This document shows, piece after piece, positions 1-8,761 of a stretch of 64,000 bases of DNA (its first letter is position 1; each line of letters starts with the position of its first letter). The DNA is from Bacteroidales bacterium M6 (lineage in GTDB: Bacteria; Bacteroidota; Bacteroidia; Bacteroidales; Muribaculaceae): contig LUJQ01000049.1 of the NCBI GenBank assembly GCA_001689485.1, positions 1 to 64,000 on the forward strand. The letters run 5' to 3'. The notes under the pieces are model-generated. The model searched no databases and had not been told where the DNA came from. It saw only the letters and a program-made list of their open reading frames with translations. A program made the translations under genes and the position numbers.

Positions 1-54
1 AACCGCAATTTGTCAAGTCGGGTCACCACACAGGTCACCACGTTTTTTGAATAA
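1..54 (+). CDS. Possible C-terminal end of a gene cut by the left edge
   Basis: Frame 1 is open from the window edge to a TAA at 52-54 and encodes only about 17 residues, including the repeat VTTQVTT. The repeat comes from a 9-bp direct repeat (GGTCACCAC at 21-29 and 33-41). The piece is too short to identify, and a chance open frame is equally likely. Confidence 0.15.
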   Translation, partial: NRNLSSRVTTQVTTFFE

Positions 55-120
55 ATCTGAAAATCGGCAAAATTCATCAAAGTTTATATTGTGCTATTAT
101 TCAGTATTTTGCCTAAACAA

Positions 121-150
121 GTCATTCAAATTCATTCGTATTCATTCAGA
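121..150. repeat. Three imperfect 10-bp direct repeats
   Basis: Three adjacent 10-mers share TTCATTC or a one-base variant (121-130, 131-140, 141-150). They lie in AT-rich DNA without a convincing gene between the left edge and guaD. They could be a protein-binding cluster or a recombination remnant. Nothing else is recognisable in 55-264. Confidence 0.4.
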
Positions 151-264
151 AACTCAGGTTCTGGTGGCACCACTTAGAAGAAAAGCAAAAGATAGTAAAA
201 TTCTGATTTACAAACGAAATAGGGATTTTTTGTTTTCCGAGAGGACGCAAGAAACGGCAGAATT

Positions 265-1647
265 TCACCGAATATCGGCAGCATACATAAACCGGCTGCC
301 CGTGCGCAAACGGTCGAACACCTTCTTTCCGGCCACATATGTAGCCCTGTTCATGTTATCAGGAGCCAATGTCTGCAGTATGAATAATTTTTCAGCCAGA
401 TTTTCAGCAAACCCCATCCGCCACTCCACAAATTCGTCGGGCTTAAAATCAAGTACGGCTATATCAGCCTCATATCCCGGCTTCAACGAGCCTATAGCAT
501 GACTCAGCCCCAAGGTTTCCGCCCCGCCACGGGTTGCCAGATAGAAACACCTCAAAGCACTCAGGCTGTTTCCATGCAGCATAGCCACTTTGTATGCCTC
601 ACCAAGCTGACGCACTACAGAGAAATTTGTTCCACCCCCTACATCGGTCCCAATCCCGACGTTGCAAGGATGCAACGGATTCTTTGCATCGAAGCACTTG
701 AATTCGCCATCACCCAAAAACAGGTTGGATGACGGGCAGTGCACCACCCCGCATCCGTAATCATGCAGCACCTCCCATTCACGATCGCTGACTATGCAGC
801 AATGAGCCATCACAGAGCGGCTGCCAAGTAACCCAAAGCGCCGGTACACATCTGTGTAATCCGATGCTTCAGGGAAAAGGCTTTTAACCCACTCAATCTC
901 ATTTTCCGCTTCATCAAGATGGGTGTGCATATAGACACCACGGCCGCTGTGCCGTTGGTACAGCTCTCCGGCAAGCCTGAGTTGCATGGGAGTGCTTGTA
1001 GGGGCGAAACGGGGTATGACGGCATACAGCTGACGCCCACGGTTGTGCCATTTTTGCAGGAGCGTTTCCGACAAAGCCACAGACTCCTCGGCAGAGATGT
1101 CGCTGAGGGCTTCAGGCAGGTTACGATCCTGGAGCACCTTCCCCGAAATCATCCGGGTGTTATAGCGCTCTGATTCTTGAAAAAATGCATCGACAGAGGC
1201 TTCAAATGTGGTTGAGAACACATTGGCCGTCGTGGTGCCATGTGCAAGAACCTGCCGGAAAAAAACTCTTGCCACCTCGTCGGCAAACCCTTTGTCATTG
1301 AATCTGGTTTCTGTAGGGAATGTGTACCTGTCAAGCCAGTCGAGAAGGGTGTCACCATAAGAACCGATCATTGGCAACTGCACGTAATGGGTATGGCAAT
1401 CGACAAATCCAGGCACAATCAGAGCATCATGATATTCATCAACATCCTTAAGCCCGGGGTAAACAGGAGCTATGTCATCATAATCGCCTATGGCCGCAAT
1501 CCTACCGTCCAGGATAACCAACAGCCCGTCGGAATAATAATCGTAACAATCCTTTTCACTGTTAAAGAACGGGTCGGCCTTAAATGTCAGCATCTGCCCT
1601 CTCACACCCTTGAGGATGCAGTCAGATGTATTCATTGTTTGTGACAT
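265..1647 (-). CDS. guaD: Guanine deaminase
   Basis: Amidohydrolase-superfamily enzyme predicted to convert guanine to xanthine plus ammonia in the cytoplasm (purine salvage and nitrogen release). Zinc-site motifs are in the family order: CHTHYVQ with H85 and H87, then YMHTHLDEA with its conserved His and Glu, a MAHCC histidine, and GIGTDVGGG with the catalytic Asp. The TETRF segment after the first motif is typical of GuaD rather than of other chlorohydrolase-like amidohydrolases. At 460 residues it is slightly longer than most bacterial GuaD. It stands alone, and no other purine-catabolism gene is nearby. The general family is certain; guanine as substrate is by family resemblance. Confidence 0.87.
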   Translation of the reverse strand: MSQTMNTSDCILKGVRGQMLTFKADPFFNSEKDCYDYYSDGLLVILDGRIAAIGDYDDIAPVYPGLKDVDEYHDALIVPGFVDCHTHYVQLPMIGSYGDTLLDWLDRYTFPTETRFNDKGFADEVARVFFRQVLAHGTTTANVFSTTFEASVDAFFQESERYNTRMISGKVLQDRNLPEALSDISAEESVALSETLLQKWHNRGRQLYAVIPRFAPTSTPMQLRLAGELYQRHSGRGVYMHTHLDEAENEIEWVKSLFPEASDYTDVYRRFGLLGSRSVMAHCCIVSDREWEVLHDYGCGVVHCPSSNLFLGDGEFKCFDAKNPLHPCNVGIGTDVGGGTNFSVVRQLGEAYKVAMLHGNSLSALRCFYLATRGGAETLGLSHAIGSLKPGYEADIAVLDFKPDEFVEWRMGFAENLAEKLFILQTLAPDNMNRATYVAGKKVFDRLRTGSRFMYAADIR

Positions 1648-1731
1648 AGATTTAATAATAAAACGAATAAAGATGTTTAACTACGTTATCTTATAACAAA
1701 TCCCCGCCGGCCCCGGTTTTCAGCCTAATAT

Positions 1732-2493
1732 TTACCAATGGCGCCGGAGGAACCGTGAAGAACACAGGAAATCAAGGAACAGGTCAGAGAAATGCTCGTT
1801 ATTTGCACGCGGATAACGCACGTCGGTAAACACCTGTGCAAGTGTCCTTTTCCCATTCTCAGCGACAAAACGCATCGAATCCTCACGTGCTTCTTTCTCC
1901 GCATACAGCTCATCTATCCTTTCGCACGTGTAATCCGAGTATTTACCGTTATGCACTACAGCTTCCAGGGGCAACCGGCCGACATCAACCCCGTCCTCGG
2001 CCGGATAACCCACGGTCAAGGTTATGACCGGCACGACAAGTTCAGGCAGCTCCAACACTTCGGCAATCTGCTGGGCATTGTAAGTCGTAGTACCTAACCA
2101 GCAGCATCCCAATCCCGAAAGTTCGGCAAGGGTATTAAATTGCTGGGCGAATGCCACAGTATCGATAAAAGCGGCCACAAACGACTGCAGGTTATCATAG
2201 CAAGGCTCTGCCGCACGTTCCTCGCACCAACGCGACATACGGTGGAAATCGGCACAGAACGTAAGCACCACAGGCGCCGACACTACCTGAGGCTGGTTGA
2301 AATGCAACGGTGCCAGCTTCTGCCGGGCATCTTCGTCACGTGTGACAATCACACTATAGAGCTGCATATTCCCGGTTGTCGGGGCATGCGAAGCCTTCAA
2401 AAGCAACCCGTCAAGCAACTCCGACGGCACATCCCTGTCGGCATAACGGCGAATAGTGCGCCTGTTCTCCCAATAATTGTCAGTTTCTTCCAT
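1732..2493 (-). CDS. Nitroreductase family protein (FMN-dependent)
   Basis: A 253-residue nitroreductase-fold flavoprotein expected to bind FMN and reduce an unknown substrate with NAD(P)H. The N-terminal NRRTIRRYADRDVP segment is the usual start of the family's FMN-phosphate site. GLGCCWLGT and the following segment fit the second FMN-contacting region. I chose the ATG at 2493. The longer frame to 2568 would start upstream of the likely promoter: its -7 element (TATCTTTG on the minus strand) lies at 2524-2531, which would give a leader of about 25 bases. The C-terminal 40 residues, rich in Arg and aromatics, extend past the core fold. No neighbouring gene suggests a substrate. Confidence 0.8.
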   Translation of the reverse strand: MEETDNYWENRRTIRRYADRDVPSELLDGLLLKASHAPTTGNMQLYSVIVTRDEDARQKLAPLHFNQPQVVSAPVVLTFCADFHRMSRWCEERAAEPCYDNLQSFVAAFIDTVAFAQQFNTLAELSGLGCCWLGTTTYNAQQIAEVLELPELVVPVITLTVGYPAEDGVDVGRLPLEAVVHNGKYSDYTCERIDELYAEKEAREDSMRFVAENGKRTLAQVFTDVRYPRANNEHFSDLFLDFLCSSRFLRRHW

Positions 2494-2523
2494 ATAAAAC
2501 CTTATTTCTGTTTTTTGCAAAGG

Positions 2524-2531
2524 CAAAGATA
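2524..2531 (-). promoter_or_regulatory. Bacteroidetes -7 element for the nitroreductase gene
   Basis: The minus strand reads TATCTTTG, a full match to TAnnTTTG. The expected TTTG at -33 is weak (TTCC). Its position fits the ATG at 2493. Confidence 0.5.
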
Positions 2532-2804
2532 ATATTATTATTTCGTTTCGGGAAACTTCTAACCACACACCAAAACAACAGCATCCTGCAAATCACCCAC
2601 TTACAGATGCAAATGGAAAACTTATCAACATCAGGGCCTCTTTATTCCGTTCCGTTTTGGATTAATCAGGAAAAATTGCGAAGTTTGCAGTGTCTTATTT
2701 CCAGCAAGTGTATATACCGACTTAAATGACCGGCCTTTTTTCCAAAATTTCCGGCACACCATATCCGGGTATATTATTAACGACGCTATTCAAAACAAAC
2801 CATC

Positions 2805-5360
2805 GTGGAAAACGAAAAAAAGACGTATAACTATGATGAGGCTTTCTCGGAAAGCCTCCGTTACTTTGGAGGCGACGAGCTTGCCGCACGTGTATGGGTA
2901 AGCAAATACGCCCTGAAGGACTCCTTTGGCAATATATACGAACTCACCCCCGACGACATGCACCATCGCATTGCCGCCGAAGTGGCACGTATAGAAAGCA
3001 ACTACCCCAACCCGATGAGTGAGGAGGAGGTATTCTCATACCTCAAAGACTTCCGCTACATCGTGCCACAGGGAAGCCCCATGTCGGGAATCGGCAACAA
3101 TTACCAGGTCGGATCCCTGTCAAACTGCTTTGTAATCGGCCTGGACGGGAACCCCGATTCTTATGGAGGGGTTATCCGCATCGACGAAGAGCAGGTGCAG
3201 CTTATGAAACGACGCGGCGGCGTGGGGCATGACCTCAGCCATATACGCCCGAAAGGTACACCTGTTAAAAACTCCGCCCTTACATCTACCGGCCTCGTAC
3301 CGTTCATGGAGCGCTATTCGAACTCTACCAGGGAAGTAGCCCAGGACGGACGGCGTGGCGCACTCATGCTCACCGTAAGCATCAAACATCCCGATTCGGA
3401 AGCCTTCGTGGATGCTAAAATGACCGAAGGGAAAGTAACCGGGGCCAACGTATCGGTTCGTATCGACGATGATTTCATGCATGCCGTTACGGAAGGCACC
3501 CCTTATCGGCAGACATATCCTGTTGATTCCGCCAATCCTGAAACAGAAAAAGAAATCGACGCCAAGGCATTTTGGGATAAAATCATCCATAACGCATGGA
3601 AATCGGCCGAACCCGGGGTGTTGTTCTGGGATACAATCACACGTGAATCATTGCCCGACTGCTATGCCGACCTCGGATTCCGCACCATCTCCACCAACCC
3701 TTGCGGAGAAATCCCGCTCTGTCCCTACGATTCATGCCGCCTCCTGGCCATCAACCTGTATTCCTACGTAAAGCATCCCTTTACACCGCAGGCCGAGTTC
3801 GATTACGACCTTTTCCGCATCCATGTGGCAAAAGCCCAGCGCATAATGGACGATATCATCGACCTTGAAATGGAAAAAATCGATGCCATCCTAAGCAAAA
3901 TCGATTCTGACCCGGAAACGGAAGAAGTAAAATGGCCGGAACGCCATCTATGGGAAAAAATCCGCACAAAAACCCTGCGTGGACGGCGCACCGGTGTTGG
4001 CACAACTGCCGAAGGCGACATGCTTGCAGCCATGGGGCTGCGTTACGGGACCCCTGAGGCCACGGCATTTTCCGAAGATGTGCACCGCCGCCTTGCATTG
4101 GCAGCCTACGGCTCATCGGTGGAAATGGCAGCTGAACGTGGTGCATTCGAAGTGTTCGATGCCGACCGCGAGAAAAACAACCCGTTCATGTTGCGCCTTA
4201 AAGCCGAGGATCCGGCAATGTATGAGCAGATGCTGGTGCACGGACGCCGAAACATCGCCTGCCTCACAATTGCCCCGACCGGGACCACGAGCCTTATGAC
4301 ACGCACCACTTCAGGCATCGAACCCGTATTCATGCCCGTTTATAAACGCCGCCGCAAAGTGAATCCCAACGATGCCGAAGTAAAAATCGACTATGTTGAC
4401 GAAACCGGCGACGCATTCGAGGAATACGTTGTCTATCACCCCAAATTCATTGAATGGATGAAAGTGAACGGCATCGAGGCTAAATCCGACTATACCCAGG
4501 ATGAACTTGACGCCTTGGTTGCGCGGTCGCCCTATGCAGGTGCTACGTCAAACGACATCGACTGGCTCGAAAAGGTGAAAATGCAGGGCCGAATCCAAAA
4601 ATGGGTCGACCACTCGATTTCAGTAACCATCAACCTCCCTGCCGACGTCAGCGAAGAACTGGTCAACAGGCTCTATGTGGAAGCATGGCGGGCAGGATGC
4701 AAAGGATGCACGGTTTATCGCGACGGCTCACGGTCAGGTGTGCTTATAGCCCTTGAAAACAAGAAGAAGCAAAACGAAACCCCTGCCACATCGTCGGACA
4801 ATGTACACCACATGCTCCTTAAACGGCCAATCGAGCTTGATGCCGACGTGGTACGTTTCCAGAACAACAAAGAAAAATGGATTGCATTCGTGGGTCTTAT
4901 GGACGGACGTCCGTATGAAATCTTCACCGGCCTTGCCGATGATGACGACGGGATTTTCTGCCCCAAGTCGGTGAACCACGGAAAAATCATCAAGGCGATA
5001 ACACCTGACGGCACAAAACGTTACGACTTCCAGTTTGTGAACAAGCGCGGACACAAAACCACAATCGAAGGTTTGTCGGACAAATTCAACCCCGAATACT
5101 GGAATTACGCCAAACTGATTTCGGGAGTACTCCGCTACGGAATGCCTATCGACCAGGTTCTCAAACTTGTAGGAGGTCTTGAACTCGATTCCAAGAGTAT
5201 CAACACTTGGAAAATGGGCGTTGAACGCGCTTTGAAAAAATACCTGCCAAACGGCACCCAGGCATCAGGTCAACGCTGCCCAAATTGCGGTCAGGAAACC
5301 CTCATCTACCAGGAAGGCTGCCTCATATGCACCTCATGCGGCACCTCCAAATGCGGATGA
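2805..5360 (+). CDS. nrdJ: Ribonucleoside-diphosphate reductase, adenosylcobalamin-dependent (class II)
   Basis: Large single-chain reductase making deoxyribonucleotides with a B12-derived radical, so it needs no oxygen and no NrdB partner. Diagnostic motifs are NPCGEIPL after the first half of the barrel, GVGTTAEGD, and the phosphate-binding PTGTTS loop. The last 30 residues form a four-cysteine zinc-ribbon-like tail (CPNCG, CLICTSCG) ahead of a final CysGly, consistent with the redox-active C-terminus that re-reduces the active site. Length (851 residues) suits the vitamin B12-dependent NrdJ family. The start is a GTG at 2805; I see no in-frame ATG nearby that keeps the full N-terminus. The 236-base upstream gap shows no B12-box-like sequence, so riboswitch control is not supported here. 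Confidence 0.9.
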   Translation: MENEKKTYNYDEAFSESLRYFGGDELAARVWVSKYALKDSFGNIYELTPDDMHHRIAAEVARIESNYPNPMSEEEVFSYLKDFRYIVPQGSPMSGIGNNYQVGSLSNCFVIGLDGNPDSYGGVIRIDEEQVQLMKRRGGVGHDLSHIRPKGTPVKNSALTSTGLVPFMERYSNSTREVAQDGRRGALMLTVSIKHPDSEAFVDAKMTEGKVTGANVSVRIDDDFMHAVTEGTPYRQTYPVDSANPETEKEIDAKAFWDKIIHNAWKSAEPGVLFWDTITRESLPDCYADLGFRTISTNPCGEIPLCPYDSCRLLAINLYSYVKHPFTPQAEFDYDLFRIHVAKAQRIMDDIIDLEMEKIDAILSKIDSDPETEEVKWPERHLWEKIRTKTLRGRRTGVGTTAEGDMLAAMGLRYGTPEATAFSEDVHRRLALAAYGSSVEMAAERGAFEVFDADREKNNPFMLRLKAEDPAMYEQMLVHGRRNIACLTIAPTGTTSLMTRTTSGIEPVFMPVYKRRRKVNPNDAEVKIDYVDETGDAFEEYVVYHPKFIEWMKVNGIEAKSDYTQDELDALVARSPYAGATSNDIDWLEKVKMQGRIQKWVDHSISVTINLPADVSEELVNRLYVEAWRAGCKGCTVYRDGSRSGVLIALENKKKQNETPATSSDNVHHMLLKRPIELDADVVRFQNNKEKWIAFVGLMDGRPYEIFTGLADDDDGIFCPKSVNHGKIIKAITPDGTKRYDFQFVNKRGHKTTIEGLSDKFNPEYWNYAKLISGVLRYGMPIDQVLKLVGGLELDSKSINTWKMGVERALKKYLPNGTQASGQRCPNCGQETLIYQEGCLICTSCGTSKCG

Positions 5361-5386
5361 TTCAGAAATAAACATGCACAATATAG

Positions 5387-5426
5387 CGGCGGTGTGTCAA
5401 TTTTTTTGACACACCGCCGTGTTTTT
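5387..5426. terminator. Strong intrinsic terminator, probably bidirectional
   Basis: A perfect 14-bp stem (5387-5400 with 5406-5419) with a 5-T loop, followed by a T-run. It separates the convergent nrdJ and sulfatase-like genes. Confidence 0.85.
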
Positions 5427-5483
5427 CGCCCGGATGGCGCAAGTGCAGTCACAATGGCTCAATCCACATAAGTAAATCGTGGC

Positions 5484-7376
5484 CTATTTCCTGAAGAAAC
5501 GGTTAAGACGGTTCAATGCGGCTGCCATTTCTGCCGCATTTACATCATAATCCGCTATGGGATTCATTTGCGGGTCGTAAACATTGAATTCACCGGCGCC
5601 ACCTTTTTCCAGGATAGTGTCGCCTGGGGTAATAAGCGCGAAATTCAGATTGCTTCCGGAAACGTGCCAGCCACGATCAGCAGCAGTGTCGGTGAGGTCA
5701 TAGCCGAATGAATATGACTCAGGGGAATTTGTAACACCAAGATACCTGCCCATCAGTGTCGGCACAAAATCATAATGCGTGGTGCGGTGAGTATAGACCT
5801 TACCGGCTTCTGACCCGCCGGGGAAACGAACGACCAAGGGCACACCGATTTGCGACTTTGAATAGTTCCCGCTATGCCCCCAATAGTTTTTCCCTGTTTC
5901 ATTGAATTCCTGGCCATGGTCGCCAGTAAGTATCACCAAGGCTTCGCGGCCCGTAGCCCGCTCATGATTCTCGATTGCAGCAAAAACCTCACCAAGCAAC
6001 TTGTCATCCTCCCAAAGACAATTACGATACAGATTCCAGAATTCCGTAGGATCCAAGTCATTGTCAAGACGCGTATAATCGGCATATGCCCAAGCCGGGG
6101 TGAAATGCGTATTGTTTTCAGGCGGCAACGCTATGGCATGGGGAAGGTCGTAGAACAAAAACGAAAATCGCGGACGTCGGTCAGCATCTGATTCGTCAGA
6201 TTCCAAATCCGCCAGGAACTTCCCGGTCAGCGCCCTATCGCTTTCAAGCACGCTGCATCCCTCTGCAGCCTCGTTAACATTATCTACCGTGCGGAACACC
6301 ATGCTACGGAAATCGGGGTTATGCAGGTTGGCCGACGGATATGCCTGAATCTCATAACCCAGTTCCTGCAAACGTGTAATCAACGGAGGAGCGACACATG
6401 CAGCCTCGAAACTCTCCCAATAATAACCGGAAATGCCGAAATAGATGCCGAACACCGAGCACCGCGTTCCATTCGACGAAGAGCGATGGTCGGCAAAACG
6501 GGTGTTATCCTCCGCAAACCGCCATGCGTTAGGCATTGTTTCCGCATCAAAACCCCTCGGATTCCATGAATCCAAAAGGATAAGGTAAATGTCGGGCAAA
6601 GAATCAGGCTGAATAGTTGTAAGCGGCTCAACCGGGAAACATACTTCACCTGAGGCTGCCGCCATATCGGCCAGTTTATCACCATCAGGCTCCTTTACAC
6701 CAAGTTTCGTAAGCAGGCTTTTTGCGGTAAGCGGATAGAAGTATGGCAACGAAACCGCCGCCCTTGTCACAGCAACATGCCTTGTAAAAGCCCCGTATGC
6801 ATGATAAAGATGGCCGGACAGAATGCAGAACACCATCACCACACCTATAGGCCACACATATCCCCGGCCGGTTTTCCTAAACACCCACGATGCGAGATAA
6901 TAAAACCCGATAGCCATAGTCGCAAACAGAGCCAACACCATGCACTCCTTGAAAACCATCCATAAATCGAATACGAATATGTTGCCTGCGCCAGGCCCGG
7001 TAATCATATTAAGTATAAATCCGTTTATGTGAAAACGGTATATGGCGTAAACCTGCCTGTTTATTACAAGCGCCATCACACACAGCGCACAAAATCCGAC
7101 CATGACCCAGACAGCCGGACGCCTCAGCCCGGTCAGACCAACTGTCATGTAGACAGCATATGCCGCCAACGCAAACGTTGCAGCATGCCCGAGCGATGCG
7201 ATTGCCAGATACACCCACCCCTCGGCTGTCATCAACACCAATGCCGGCGACGCAAAGATATAGCTGAACATGACCACACCCATCAGTATCGATGCCAGTG
7301 CCATGTATAGCACACCTATCTTTGCAAAATCCTTGAAATCACCCTTCCCTCGCAGAAAGCCTTTTAAATCAAACAT
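5484..7376 (-). CDS. YejM/LTA-synthase-like membrane sulfatase-fold protein (DUF3413 type)
   Basis: A 630-residue protein with about five N-terminal membrane helices (roughly residues 15-220) and a large periplasmic alkaline-phosphatase-fold domain. The domain opens with LILLDSWNPRG (metal-binding Asp), has the threonine nucleophile region SSNGTRCSVFGIYFG, and carries LTGDHGQEFNE plus NYWGHSGN as later metal ligands. The layout matches YejM/PbgA and lipoteichoic-acid-synthase relatives, which transfer or sense phospholipid groups in the envelope. The metal-binding residues look intact, so it may be an active phosphotransferase or hydrolase rather than a pseudoenzyme. The ATG at 7376 is preferred over a TTG six codons upstream. 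Substrate unknown. Confidence 0.75.
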   Translation of the reverse strand: MFDLKGFLRGKGDFKDFAKIGVLYMALASILMGVVMFSYIFASPALVLMTAEGWVYLAIASLGHAATFALAAYAVYMTVGLTGLRRPAVWVMVGFCALCVMALVINRQVYAIYRFHINGFILNMITGPGAGNIFVFDLWMVFKECMVLALFATMAIGFYYLASWVFRKTGRGYVWPIGVVMVFCILSGHLYHAYGAFTRHVAVTRAAVSLPYFYPLTAKSLLTKLGVKEPDGDKLADMAAASGEVCFPVEPLTTIQPDSLPDIYLILLDSWNPRGFDAETMPNAWRFAEDNTRFADHRSSSNGTRCSVFGIYFGISGYYWESFEAACVAPPLITRLQELGYEIQAYPSANLHNPDFRSMVFRTVDNVNEAAEGCSVLESDRALTGKFLADLESDESDADRRPRFSFLFYDLPHAIALPPENNTHFTPAWAYADYTRLDNDLDPTEFWNLYRNCLWEDDKLLGEVFAAIENHERATGREALVILTGDHGQEFNETGKNYWGHSGNYSKSQIGVPLVVRFPGGSEAGKVYTHRTTHYDFVPTLMGRYLGVTNSPESYSFGYDLTDTAADRGWHVSGSNLNFALITPGDTILEKGGAGEFNVYDPQMNPIADYDVNAAEMAAALNRLNRFFRK

Positions 7377-7398
7377 AACACATAGCAAAATCAAACAA

Positions 7399-7430
7399 AC
7401 AGAGGAGACTTGTCATCAGGTCTCCTCTGT
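7399..7430 (-). terminator. Intrinsic terminator after the META lipoprotein gene
   Basis: A perfect 11-bp inverted repeat (7399-7409 with 7420-7430) lies just beyond the META gene stop. On the minus strand it is followed by a T-rich stretch. It also sits about 20 bases upstream of the sulfatase-like start codon. Confidence 0.65.
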
Positions 7431-7449
7431 TGTTTGATTATTCGTATTT

Positions 7450-8559
7450 TTATTCGGCAGAACCCTCGTCACGCAACTCGATTTTCACCATCTTGAAAAT
7501 CTCGTTACCCTCTGTGTCGTACATCGCGATAGAGTCGCCCCCGAGGCTCTTGGCAGTTTCCACACTCTCAAGGCCGAGCAGGAATTCGGTTTCACGCGAA
7601 TCAGGCGGACACATCATCCGTGTCGTAGCAATATCCATAAACTGCATCGAATTCACCTTGTCAGGGTCGATAAACAGCGACCCGTTAAAGATATTGCAAC
7701 CAGTGGTGCCATGAATCCTAAGGTCAGGTATATTTATCGTCATGGTGGCATCATCATCACCAGTCATAGGCTTTCCGTTAAGTGATTCCACCTTCCAGGC
7801 ACCGTTCAGGAAATCCATATTATGACGACGGAGCACCAACACGGTCTGCCCGTCGGCTCCTTTAAGATTAAGGAATGTAACCGGGCCTTCCTGACGGGCG
7901 GAGTATCCTTTCACATCAGAAACAGCCAGGTTTATAAGATATTCAAATGGTGCGTCCTGACACATTCTCATGGTCGAGATTATATTTTCAAGCCTCAATG
8001 AATCCTGAGCTTCCGACAGCAGGTCACCGTTGATGATATTGCAGCCATTCGAACCATAAAACCTCTTTGCCGGAAGGTCGAACGTTATGTAAGGACGCTC
8101 CTCCCCGGTAACAACATTACCGCGAACGCTGTAAATCGTCCATTCGCCGTTAATCGTAAAATCTGCGGGCAAGGCATTATTCACGGCAAGCGATTGTTTT
8201 CCTGAAGAAGACCCGGGATTAATAACTTCAGGGTTTTCTCCGTCTGCCACCTCGCGACGGGCCTCGGCCAGCTCACTTTTTGATACACCTGTAACCTTAT
8301 CCCCCTTTCTCTTTTTATTTTTCACTGCCTTGCCATTTGTTGTAACCTGTGAGCCACTTTTAGCGGCACCACCCTGTTTCGGAGGTGTAAGCACCGGCCC
8401 TTCGGCAGTATCCGATGTTATCTCCGTCCTATCGGCGGAAACATTACCTTCACTGCCCTGAATCGGATGTTTATGAAATTTATCAAAAACAGAACATCCC
8501 GACATCCCCATCGCCAATACCGCTCCTATAGCGATAACTGTATAATAATTTGGCTTCAT
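7450..8559 (-). CDS. Lipoprotein with two META (HslJ-like) domains
   Basis: A 369-residue predicted lipoprotein. The signal peptide ends in a lipobox at about residue 23 (MGMSGC). A Lys/Ser/Gly-rich low-complexity linker follows (about 30-125), then two META domains that each contain the NGCNI or TGCNI hallmark (GSNGCNIING, then GTTGCNIFNG). META/HslJ domains occur in heat-shock and envelope proteins of unclear biochemical role. The tandem arrangement in one secreted chain suggests duplication. I took the ATG at 8559; the longer frame adds a positively charged stretch that would mask the lipoprotein signal. Confidence 0.78.
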   Translation of the reverse strand: MKPNYYTVIAIGAVLAMGMSGCSVFDKFHKHPIQGSEGNVSADRTEITSDTAEGPVLTPPKQGGAAKSGSQVTTNGKAVKNKKRKGDKVTGVSKSELAEARREVADGENPEVINPGSSSGKQSLAVNNALPADFTINGEWTIYSVRGNVVTGEERPYITFDLPAKRFYGSNGCNIINGDLLSEAQDSLRLENIISTMRMCQDAPFEYLINLAVSDVKGYSARQEGPVTFLNLKGADGQTVLVLRRHNMDFLNGAWKVESLNGKPMTGDDDATMTINIPDLRIHGTTGCNIFNGSLFIDPDKVNSMQFMDIATTRMMCPPDSRETEFLLGLESVETAKSLGGDSIAMYDTEGNEIFKMVKIELRDEGSAE

Positions 8560-8733
8560 ATTCGTTGATTTATAAGTTTTAAATCCGATTGGAAACCGAG
8601 ACAGGCAGACTCCCGCAATCCACCGAAACAAACGGAAGAGCAACTATGCCATATTTCCCCGGATTCGAAAAAATTTCTACAAAAATAACAACTTCGACTT
8701 GATTTTTTGCCACATCAGTACCGCATTTTTGCG

Positions 8734-8741
8734 TATATTTG
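8734..8741 (+). promoter_or_regulatory. -7 element upstream of the galactan locus
   Basis: TATATTTG matches TAnnTTTG and lies 20 bases before the GH5-like start codon. No well-spaced TTTG at -33 is seen. It probably drives the three hydrolase genes as one operon. Confidence 0.45.
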
Positions 8742-8761
8742 CAAAATTTTAGACTAATTCC

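Noticed and set aside
2569..2804. Possible cobalamin riboswitch before the B12-dependent reductase
   Set aside because: I looked for a B12-box and the expected paired elements and found none in this 236-base gap.
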